Source of the DNA: Nageia nagi
Taxonomy: Eukaryota; Pinophyta
DNA length: 64,000 nucleotides
Assembly: GCA_050084985.1 (NCBI GenBank)
Contig: JBITNC010000002.1
Coordinates: 10,540,001 to 10,604,000 of the forward strand
Direction: 5' to 3'
Within the stretch, counting starts at the first letter, position 1. Every line of letters starts with the position of its first letter. A program made the position numbers and the translations under genes. This document shows positions 49,701 to 62,053 of this stretch, piece after piece. The notes under the pieces were generated by a model. It searched no databases. It was given only the letters and a program-made list of their open reading frames with translations, and was not told where the DNA came from.

Positions 49701-52700
49701 AATGGAATTAGACTTTAGCATTATAACCTCCACTAAGGTTTCCATATTTGATCACACCTACCTCAAGTCTCTCATTAGGTCCTTGTTGAATTGTATAGAG
49801 ATTTAATAATGTTGCTGGATTCATGATGTTATACTTATATTGATTGATAAATGTTTCACCTTTTAGATTCCTAGAGAATAATTTAGCCTTTATTTTTTCA
49901 TCATTGTCGAATTTCATACTTTATTTGTCTTGAAATAATAATAGATGTTGTCTTGGATCTCCTTGCCTGCTTAACGTTTTAAATGTTGGAGATTTATAAT
50001 CTTGAGGGAGAATAAAATTTTGAATATCAAAAGAAAGAGGATTTTAGTTGATGGTTTTTGTAATAGATTTTTTCCTAACCGTAGTTTGCTACAATAATTT
50101 CCTCAATTTTATTGTTTCTGAATTTGGTTATATCCTAGAAGTGGATAGAGTTGGACCTTGAGCATTCTGACTATTCCAAGTATTTTGATCATTACGTGTC
50201 ATGTTCGATTGAGCTCTACATTGTTGAGAATTTTACATAAAAAGTTGGTATTCTTCTTCCACGTCCTTGGGTTTAAAAACTTGTTGTATCAAGTTCTAAG
50301 TGCTGTAATATGAATCCATGATGCCCTAAGGTTGAACTGAAGGTTTTGGACTAGGAAATTTTTTCTAAGGATAGCAGGTTTATTAAAAAACCAGAGTTTT
50401 GAATGAAAAACAATTAGGTTCATTAATTTGTAGACAAAAATAAAGAATTATGTATTAAAACATGCACATTTATTTGAATAATGAATGAATTAAAAATGAT
50501 TAAGAATAATATGCATTATAGGATCTAGCAAGTAGGATCATGCAAATTCGGAAGATGAGATACAATGAAGACTCATATGGAGGGTGGGCAATTGAAGGGT
50601 TACTAGCAGATAACTTATGATTTTGGAGGGTGAATCTAGTTGCAACCATATGACAAATTTGGATAAATTTGAAAGATGGTGATTGTGAAGTTGATCATTT
50701 TGAAGATTATTTTTAATGAATATTATAAAGATGATTTTTCTTTGGATGATGCTAGAATGAATGTGTCAACATTCTAGGATGACTTGGTTCAACCACAAAG
50801 GTTTTTGAGAGTTAGGACCAAGGTAGACACGTTTTGGGCTAGTGGTGCTAAAGCATTGGGTTTGTTGGATTGAATGCCAAAATGTTCAGCGTTTTGGGGC
50901 AAGGTGCTAGAATGTTGGGTGTTCTAGCGTTGTTGCCCATTTCAACTTCTGTGATTCTTCTAACAATCTTGTTGTGATAATGAAAGATAATTGATGATAA
51001 TTGCTTGCTTTTTTTGATATTGCATTGTTTTTTTTTATTTCTTATTTTCTTGCCCACTTATCCAAAATGAGAACTTGAGAGTGCTTTATATAGGTTCAGT
51101 AAACTTGATTTAGAGTGCACCTAGGTGGACCCATCTAGAATAAGATGCATATAAGATAATGTTAGTTTAGAGAAATTTTGAATAAATAAGGTAAATTATT
51201 TAAATAAATTCATTTTTGGATGGTTAAAATGCGATTTTAATTATCTATATGGTTTTATTTTGTGAGGATCCATTTTAGCGTATGTTTAGTATTCTAGTTT
51301 TCATTTAAAAGTGTACATATTAACCACTTTTTAAACATCTCTGTTTGGCATTTTATCTTCCAGGTACGTAAACTACTTCAGCATTTTCCTCGTGCATATG
51401 TCAATTTTCAAGGTGCTCATGGAGAATTAGAGAACGGGCAGTTACTGACTCTTACTGGAAGAATTTTATCTTCTAGGTTGGTTTACAACTTTCTTCTTAA
51501 AATATGTAGCCATATTGGAAGGTTTATAAGAAATACTGATGAATGGACAATCATGGTATTGACTGTTAATGGTCACCATGGGATGCAACAGCTCTAGATT
51601 GTGTAGTCGAATAAATAGCTATTTCATTGTAGTTTCTAATGCTATAATCTCGATTATAGGTGCTTCAACTTGCAAGTCATGTCTTTTCTCTTATTCTTGG
51701 CATGCTGACAAAGGCTTTTAGGATGGAAGTTTGGTATAAAATGAAAACTCAAAATATTGATTTTATATGCTTAGTATTCCTAATACATTTTAAAGTCAAT
51801 GAACTTGTGAAAATGGTAATTGATTGTTATTGCTATGTAAAACAAATATGTGATTGTACGCATAATAGACAGATATAGTTAACATATATGCTATTTAAAA
51901 GTTTAATAATTCTTTTATAGAAGCATTTATGCATGTCTTTTTGCGTTGGATTGAAATGAAACTATATTAATGTTTGTAAATGACTCAAGAAGGTCAAGTC
52001 CTTGACCCAAGAACGTTGAGGGCTGAAATTTGATGTTATCATCATTCATGATGCTCAAGTAATCAATGCAGGATTTGATTATATTGATCAAGGAATTTCC
52101 ATGGCTAAGAGGGTTCAATTGAATGATCTTTGGGGTAAACAAGGTACTCCCCCTAAGATCTCTACTTGCAACAAGTTAAAAAACCTTCTTGAGGCAAAGA
52201 TGAAGTTGGTTGTTTGGGTTCATTTTAGAAGATTTAAAATGTCCTTGACACATGAGTGAAATGAAATTGCTTTTTCAAGGATTGGGGTTAGGCATTTGGG
52301 ATAAGGTGGAGCAATTTGGCAGTTAATGTAGTGAAGTTGTTGAACATGTGCTTTAAACTTTAGGCAATATTGTAAAACATCAAGTGGTTAAAAACATTGG
52401 CATCTTTTAGTCTAGGATAAGAGATGCTTTATGGTTTGCCAAAGGTGGAGGAGTACAATAGTGCTTGTAAGGGGTGTGCATTGGGAAAGCATGCCAGAGA
52501 CAAATTTTCTAAAGGGAAAGCATGGAGGGCTTCATACCCACTTTAGTTGGTTCATTCTGATATATGTGGACCAATGCAAACCATGAACTTGGGTAAGAAT
52601 TCTTATTTTTTAACTTTTATAGATGATTAATCCTGAATGTGTTGGGTGTATTTCCTTAAGCATAAGGATGAGGCATTTAATTGTTTCAAGGAGTTTAAAA

Positions 52701-55700
52701 TTCTGGTTGAGAATAAAAGTGGCTACAATGTTAACTCTTTGAGGATTGACCATGGTGGTGAGTATTGCTCTAATGAGTTCCTCAAATTTTGCAAAGATAA
52801 TGGCATTAAAAGGCAGCTCACTATTGCCTATACTCCACAACAAAATGGAGTAGCAGAGAGGAATAATAAGACTCTTGTAGAAATGGCCAGGAGTATGTTA
52901 CAAACCAAGGGGTTGACAAATTCTTATTGGGCTGATGCAATCCGGACAAAAGTTTTTGGTTGTTTGGCTTATGCTCATGTGGCTGATGAACTTAGGAAGA
53001 GTTTGATCCTAAGAGTGAACCATGTATTTTTGTTGGTTATTGTGAAAATATATAGGCTTTATAATCCAAAAATTGATAAACTTGTGGTTTCTAGAGATGT
53101 GATTTTTGATGAAGGGGGGATATATGGTCATCGAAAACTTTATGTTGGTGATGGAAGCAATGGTGGAAGTTCTCTAAGTGTGCAGCCTTATGTGCAGCCC
53201 AATTTACAACCAATTCAACCAAGTCCACTAACCAGTCCTTCAAACAGTCCCAAACAAAGCACTTCAAGTCTCTTTTCAAGTGATGATTCTCCAAACATCT
53301 TTTCAGATGTTATGAAGACAAAAAAGGGGGTAAAGCCACTTCAAATTCATCCTCCTACGTAGTTTTTGAGCAACAATTTCCATAGAAGACCTACTAGAGG
53401 TCAAGCTCAAGAAATTGACCACGTTGTTCAAAGACTCTAGAAGATGCACATATATGGTGATGAAAATGAAGGTGAGCCAAAAGGTGATGTTGCTAATTAT
53501 GCTTTGATGATTGTTGCTGATTTAGAACTTTCATGTTTTCAAGAGGCTTTTTTTAATGATGTTTGGATGGATGCAATGAAAGAGGAGATCAATTCCATTG
53601 AGAAGAATTACACTTGGGAGCTTGTAGAGCTGCCCAAAGGAAAGAAATGTGTGGGTTCCAAATGGGTCTATAAGGCTAAGTATAATTGTGATGGCAACAT
53701 TGAGAGACACAAGGCTAGGCTTGTGGCTAAAGGATTCACAATTTCACACAAAGGTATGGAATTGATTATGAAGTAACATTTGCATCTGTAGCTAGAAAAG
53801 AAACTGTGAGAATAGTTCTTTCCTTGGCTGCTCAAAAAAGTTGGACTGTGCATCACTTGGATTTAAAAAATGCTTTTTTGAATAGGTACTTCGATGAAGA
53901 AGTATATGTACAACAACCTCAAGGTTTTGAGCTTAAAGGATTAGAAAAACATGTCTATAGGCTGAAAAAGGCTTTGTATGGTCTTAAGTAGGCCCCTAGA
54001 GCTTGGTATTCTAGGATTGATGGATACTTTCAGCAAAGTGGCTTCAAGAGAAGCAAAAGTGAACCTATTCTATACTTAAAGAAAGAAGGTGATGACATTT
54101 TGCGTGTTTGTTTGTATATTGATGACTTGATTTATACGAGTAGTAGTTCCATATTGCAAGATACTTTTAAGGTTGCCATGATGAGTGAGTTTGAGATGAA
54201 GGATTTAAGATTGATGCACTACTTTCCTGGAATGGACGTGCACCAAAGAAAAGGACAAATCTTTATTTGTCAAACCAAGTTTGCCATGTACATATTGAAA
54301 AAATATGATATGGAAAACTAAAAACCAGTCCCTACTCCCATTATACATGGTAAGTTGTTATGTAAAGATGATGAAGTTGCAAAGGTGAATAACAAAAAAA
54401 TAGGAGCATTGTTGGGAGCTTGATGTTTCTCACAAATACCAAACTAGATATTGCACATGCTGTTTCACTTGTGTCTAGGTATATGAGTGAGCCATCTTCT
54501 TTACATTTGAAGGCTACTAAAATAATTTTGAGGTATGTTAAAGGTACTGTTGACTTTGGCATAAATTATTTTCCTAGTAAAGAGATTGAACTAGTTGGCT
54601 TTAGTGATTCAAATTGGGGCAACAATTTGGATGATTGAAAATCCACATCTTGTAATTGTTTTTCGCTTGGATCTAGATTGATCACTTGGAGTTGAAGGAA
54701 ACAAGGATCGATAGCTCTCTCTTGTACTAAGGCTAATGCATTGCAATTACAACAGTTGCTAAATTAGGCTTTATTGTCCAGGAAAGTGTTGGAGGAGATA
54801 GGTGAGAAACAAAGTGGTCCTGCTGTTATTTTTTGTGACAACATGAGTGCCATTCAGTTGACAAAGAATCTTGTCCTCCATAGCAGGTCTAAGCATTTTG
54901 ACATGAAGTATCATTTCATCCATGATATGGTGGAAAGGAAACAAGTTGAATTGAGATATTGTAGCACCCATGATCAACTAGTCGACATATTTTCTAAAGG
55001 TGTGGCTAAAGCTTAATTTCTAAAGTTGAGAAACTCATTTGTGAGCCCTAACTATGGGCATTTCCAGGTTAACAAAATGACTTCGTCACTCATTTTGTAA
55101 CTGTAGAATAAAACAATATGTAATTGCAGGAATATTTTAATTTGTAACAGTTGCAGATTGTTATTTTTCATGTAACACACTTAGAATCTTTGTATTAGGG
55201 TAGAATAGAAAAAACATCTCATTGTAACTTTTAAGTAACTAATTGGCATAGTATGCAATAGATAAAATCATTCCTCAAGCTGGTGTGTGATTTTCGTGGG
55301 TACAGTCCAAATTTTCTATCAGAAAGTCTGTGATCTTTTGGGGCTTATAACTTTTGTTACAAAGCTCAACATTTTGTGGGTATTGGCTCATTGGAAAGCT
55401 AATTTCAATACCTATCTAGCAATATATAATATGTCATACTTCTTTTAAAAATCGCCAACACACCAGCTATTTTTTGTCAGCATTCGGTCATTTCCAAAAT
55501 TGTAAATGATAGTGTATTGTTGCCAAAATTCGTCAGAGTTTTAGTGATGCCCCTGAATCAAGGAACCTTGCAACAACTGTCAATGCTATCTGAAAGAGAT
55601 GCCATGAGTGCAAACTTACCATTTGAACCATGCTCTTCCTTCAACAGTGGCCACATTAGCTTCACCATGTTTCTTGTGGGATATATTGTGCAGTCCTTTT

Positions 55701-58700
55701 CTGCATTTTTTCTTAATATGCCCAAATTTGTTGCGATACAAACATTTTACCTTTTTCTTGGGTTGAGTAGTGTGAAAGAAGCATTGTGAGAAACATTTTA
55801 AGATTTGCCCTTAAACCGAGCAGCAAAAGAGCTTTTTGTATTCCCGGATGAGGATACACCGATCTGCTGTTGTCTATACTCTTTCTGCAGCAAGTATATA
55901 CTGACCTTATCAAAAGTCAATGTCTGGCTTTCAACCAGGAGATTTGCAGCCTGTTAATGCTCAGACCAACCACATCCTCCTTGTGCACGGGTTGGTTGAA
56001 AACAGTGAGCTGATCCCTAAGAAATTTGATTTTTAGAAGATTTTCTGACAAAGACCCAACCTCATGCAATTTAGTAGAAAACAAGAGTTTTTTTAAATAC
56101 ACAACTTGGCCTTTGTCTGATATTTGATATTTCCGTTTCATATAATTCCATAATGTATGTGCACTTGTAATTACGGATTTCAGGGATTAAATCATTCTTA
56201 TCAAAATCATCTGGGTAGATGCAAGGTGTAGTGAGTACCTTGTAACACTAGATATTAGAATTTTTCTTGGTGAGTTTTTGTTTCCCTGGCAACACCAAAT
56301 CATCAGACACAGATAACTTTAGTAAAAGTGCTTACCTATGATGCTTGTGAAAATCATCTGGGTTGATGACAGGTCTAGTTTCAGTGCTTAAGATAACCCT
56401 ATACATATCCGACACTGAGTGATAGTGAGTATCTTGTGAGTCGCTTCTGGCAGTACTAAATTCTGTATATTTGCCATAATTATATACTGACTCAAAATAT
56501 TTCAAATTTGATTCTGAATTTTTTCAGACCCTTTTTAAAATTTTTGAACATTTAAATTTTTTGCAAAGGAGACTTTTAAATTACAAGACTTTGCAAGGAA
56601 TTTAAAAGGGAAATACTCACGAGAAGATACCTCATTAATGACCTGCAACAACCTTATTAATTACATACAGGTATAATAAAAATACACTTGTATATCATTA
56701 TTCTAATATTTTCTAATTGCACCTGACCAGAAAACATTCAGTTCTGACTTCTGTTCTGTAACACACCCGTTAATATGGACAGGGTTCCAACTTCAGTCTG
56801 TGCAAAATCCTGGGGCTATCAGAAACAGATTAGAATCCCACCATACAAACAGGATTTACATTTTGCCTTGAAATAGGACACTGGACAAATAACTTTAAAA
56901 TTTTTTCAGGAAAGTGGGGATTAAAAAGTCGGAATTGTGTTGGGAGGATGAGGAAACAAGCTCACACCTTTTCTTAGAATGTCCTATCTCCAGCAAATTA
57001 TGGAATAAATTGGCAATAGTGTGGGGTTTTCAGTGGTCTGTATTTGTAGCGATTGAACAACTATGGAGGGAATGGACCAAAAAGGATGAAGCAGACCCCT
57101 ATACTTGCCAGATCACTTGGATGGGATGAACCCTTCTGATATGAACCTCTGTAAATGCAACAATAGACTCTTTAATCAGGAATAAAGAGATAGTCATGTG
57201 GTTTGGCAGCATCCTGAAGTGCCAAGCCAAAGGACGACTCAGATTCTTTCCAACTTACGAATGGAGATGAAAAGGAACATACCACAAAGGAATCTAGAAA
57301 GAGGAAAATGAGTGGACAGAGAAGGAAAGTGGAAACTTCCCGCAGCAGGAATAGGAAAGATTAATGCAAATGGTGCCTCTAAGGGAAATCCAGGGCAAGC
57401 AAGTACACAAGGTTTAGGCAGATTATATAATGGGACAATGGCTTTTGTCTTCGCAAAAAATATTGTGATATTATTCAATAGTTTAACAGAAGGATATGCC
57501 ATTCTGTGGGGGATGGAACAGGCACTCAAAGCAGAGTGGAGAAAGATGCAAGTGGAGTCAGACTCTAAAATTCCGGTAAATCACTTGACAGGAATCAACA
57601 ACAGAAATAAAGCAGATTGGAGGATAAATAGTGTAGGAAAAATACAGATTCAACAAAAATTTGACTGGGTGGAATTCATTCATGCTTCTTGGCAACAAAA
57701 CAAAATAGCAGATGCAATGGCTAATTGGGCTCTAGATAGGGGTGATATCACCTGTTATGGACAGCCTTCTACTTGATGGTCTCCTCGGATCAGGAAACCC
57801 TCCTCACTATCCTTTCTTATGGTGATATTAGTAATTTAGTTGATGATGTAATTTGTCAGTTTTGACTGTATACGGCTTTGGTTAGGCCTATTTGTTTTTG
57901 TATTTCTCTGTTGTGTGGCCTGAAGCATTGGAAGGATTCCTATATGTTAGAGCCTTCCCTGGGGGTGTGTGACTTCAATCAAACTGATTGCTAAGTCCAC
58001 CTAACCATAAAAGCTCGGTTTGATTTTTACAGACAGGAATGATAAAAACACAAGGGACAAGGGTTTTGATGGAGAGGTACACATTGAATTTGATGAACAA
58101 AACAATGATGTGGGTACAAATAGAATTGGATGGACACGGACAGATGGAAGATGAGGGAAGCATGGAAAACAGATGGCTAGGGCATTGATGGAGATTATGA
58201 TTTTTGTGACACTTTGGAGGTGGAATTGCTTTCAGTGGCTTTACAACATAGACAGTCCTGATACCACCCTCTCTTGCATTGGATTTCTCCTCTGCTCTGG
58301 TCTTCTTTTTTACAATAGATGCCTGAGGCAAGCCTTTGTATGGATCTGAATCTTCCACTGGTTCATTGCTTACAAGCGCTTCATATGTTGTTGCTCGTAG
58401 TTCCTTAAGCTCTTCTTTGCTTTCCCATACCCGCAGGTTGACCAGTTGCGTGGCCGTTGGAACAGCCTCAGTATCCTCTTCAGTTTCCTTTGCAACAGAA
58501 GGTTCCCCTGATTCAGCATTACTTTTGATCGGCAAGGCCTCCATCTTGTCTTCACCACTCCTTTCTGTTTTCTTCTTTGGTTTTCTTTTACAATACTATA
58601 CTCCTGCCCTGCTATCCCTACCACTAGCCTTTTATTTCATCTGACATATAGGTAACATTTTCACAACTCAATGAATTTTCTGCAACAAAAGAAGAAACTG

Positions 58701-61700
58701 TGGTTCCATGTAGCCTTGAGAAAAATCATTTAACAAATGTACACATAAAATATAGTTCAGAATGGACATCTGAATGCTTGCTGAAGAGTTTAAAGTTTGC
58801 TCAAATATTTCAAATGTGAACCAAACCAAATTTGTACTTATTGATAGGTCTGTCATTCCATGTCTTTGAGAAACAAGTACTTTTCAAGAACTTATTGTGA
58901 ATAATGTGTCGAAAGTGTATTATGTTGAAAATAAAAAGTGATTTCTTAAGCTATGTACAGGCTTATGAACTGTATCAAAATTGTTTTTTTTTATCTATTT
59001 TTTCACAGGGAATATGTGATGCTTCCAGTTCCACGCTGGATAGTTCATTTTACCTGATAAATTTATTTTCTCGGCAGCCTTCTTAATATATGTTACATTA
59101 TCCTTGCAGTGGAAAAAAGCTAGGCAAAGCTATGGGAATGATTGAAGTCATTGTTGAATGTCAAATCCCTGGATCTGATGAGAGTTGTTCTGGAGGCAAT
59201 CAATATTCTGCAATAGAGGCAAATAATAGGAATGTTTATCTTCACTTGAAGAGATTTTTCCGTGGAGTACGTTTTGCAAATCCTTGGCTTCTTAAGAAAG
59301 TTCAGTCCAAATATCATTATGGTGATCTCGTTTCAGTTAGTGGCAAGGTAGGTACTAACTCTTTGTAACTGTCATTTCCTTAAGATAGTGGAAATTAGTT
59401 ACTGTTGAGAAATATTGTCAATTGTTTATGAGTATGCTAATGTACTGTACCATATTGTCATTTTTCTCCCATTTTGTGCAGCTTCAGTATCCCATTGAAG
59501 TCTTTTTGGCAATACAATTATACAAAATTTATAGTGTAAATTATTTGTTTTTTTCACAGCATCGTGTATAATTTAGCAGATTTTGAGGCTTATCATAATG
59601 TTTTTGTTTGTAATAAATATACAGGTAATCAGATGTCATGTTTGTGCAATATTTTGTGTAATTTGAGGATAAATTTTAATTCATTTATGCAAAGGTTGAG
59701 TTTGACTGATCCTCACATGCAGAAGCTTGAACTCTTCTAGACAATGTTAATCCTGTAGTCAATGCACATTCAAAGTCATGAAATCATTTTCTTTGTTTTC
59801 AAGTTTTTGCATCATTTCCTTGAGTGCATGATCTTTTGTAATAGCATAGTTTCACAATCTATTTTTAAGTCTAGTTCTGCACTCAGCACCTTCTCCTCAA
59901 GAGTGTTTTCAATATCATATACCATGACTGAGGAACATGGGACACTGAGCAGTGGGTAGGGGGAGATATCCATGCTTTGCCGGTTAGCCCAATGCATCTC
60001 AAAGTGGGTTGTTTCTAGAAGTTTTCATGTAAGAACGTAATGCCTTCTATGTAACTTTTAAAACCAGAATGATGCTAGAAAAAGAAAAGAACAATGTAAC
60101 ATACCTATGTAACTAACAAAATAAAACCCTGCAATAACCTTGGAGCTCTTATTTATACACAAAATCTGCTGAAATTCATTAATATTAAATAATAACAATA
60201 ACAATAAAGCTATCTTAGCCTCTTCTTTAGATGAGGATACCAAGAAAAGATTAATTCCTAAAAGATCGGTTATAGCAAGGATATATGGGGCCACAAAAAT
60301 ACATAAAGAAGTTATTCCAATTAGGCCCATTGTGGATACCATTGACTCCCCAACTTATGAGTTAGCTAAATATTTAGCTGAGAAAAACTAAAACACCTAT
60401 TAGGTAAGACATATTTATACATTAAGAACTCTGAACATTTTATAAGCAAGTTAAAGAATCACAAAGTTAAGTATGGTGATATTTTGGTTAGTTTTGATGT
60501 TGTTTCCTTATACACTAAAATTCCTATAGATAAAGCACTAAAGGTTATATCTAACTTAGTAGACCATGATACATTAGGTTTGATTAAAATATGCCTTTAA
60601 CCTACAGTTTTTAGTTATAAAGGGGATTTCTATGAACAAGTGCATGGGGTAGCAATAGGATCTCCATTATCTCCCATTGTTGCCAACTTATATATGGAGT
60701 GGTTTGAAACAAAGGCTCTTGATTCGTTTCCTTTAAAACTAGAATGGTGGGATAGATATGTGGATGACACAAATATGAATTGGCCACACGGAAAAGATTC
60801 TCTTAAAGTTTTTCATAACCACCTTAATTCAATTTACAAAAGAAATTGAACATGATAGTAAGATACCTTTTTTAGATGTACTAGTGTATAAAAAGGATAA
60901 TGGGGATTTGGGACATGAGGTATATAAAAAAAAAACACATACGGACATATACTTACATGCCTCATCTCATCATCATTATGCTCAAAAGATGGGGGTTCTT
61001 AATACTCTTATAAGTAGAGCTCTTAGAATTTCAGATAATGACCATATACATAAGGAGAATGCATCTAACTAAAGCAGTAATGAGTAATGTTTATTCTACT
61101 AAAGACATTAGACATGCTTGGAATAAGATAGAAAGAGGAAAAACTAATGAGAGACTAGACCATAATAATACTAATTCATACATAGGGGTAGTCTACCTTC
61201 CCTATATCAAGGGTTTAAGTGATAATTTACCTAATATATTAATGAAAGCACATATTAAGACAATTTTTCTTCTTCTCAACAAACTAGAGAACATGTTCAT
61301 ATCTATGAAGGACCACTTAGAGTCCTTACAACATAAAGGTGTATATAAGATAACGTGTGAGTGTGGAACTTGTTACATTGGTGAAACGAGTAGGTCAATA
61401 CGTGAAAGAGTTAAAGAACATTGTGTAGATTTACAATATAATAGATTAATCAAATCTGCCCTTGTTGAACATGTAGATAAGACTAAACACCATATACTTA
61501 TCGATAAAATTGAAGTTCTAGCTATATGTGATAAATTCCAAGAACGAAGAATTAGAGAAGCTATTGAAATTAAACTTAACCCTAATAATATTAATAGAGA
61601 CCAAGGTATTGATATTAGTAGGGCATGGTTACCTATTATGGACCTAATTTACAAACATAGAAGGAAAAATAATATGATATTAAAATAGCCATAACTTTTG

Positions 61701-62011
61701 CATTTTAACTTGGTTTTTCATGTTCCTTACATCGTTGGAAAGATATTTTTATGTAGAATTTAACTATATTTATCTTTTTGGTATTTTTAATGATAGAGGG
61801 TCTACATTGATCTTATAAAATTGGGTATTACTTATCTCTACTTAAAGAAAAAGCTTACACTTTATTTTCTTCATTCAGTAATTTTGAAGATGGGTGCCAT
61901 AGATTGGACTCGATACGTCAATAATTCAAATTCATATGCAAGTCAACCTCAAACCACTAAAGAGAATAATAATAACAATAATAGTAACAATAATAATAAC
62001 AAAAATAACAA

Positions 62012-62053
<42 letters not shown>

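Larger units (their letters stand above)
52390..55020 (+). mobile_element. Ty1/Copia pol remnant
   Basis: Integrase, RT and RNase H follow in Copia order on the plus strand, in the same direction as RECG1, inside its 7.6-kb intron. Gag and protease are missing and no LTR pair was recognised. Confidence 0.85.

Noticed and set aside
61821-61889. Upstream extension of the poly-Asn frame (MGITYLYLKKKLTLYFLHS...)
   Set aside because: Looks like AT-rich leader sequence; the ATG at 61890 has a better context and protein-like text after it.
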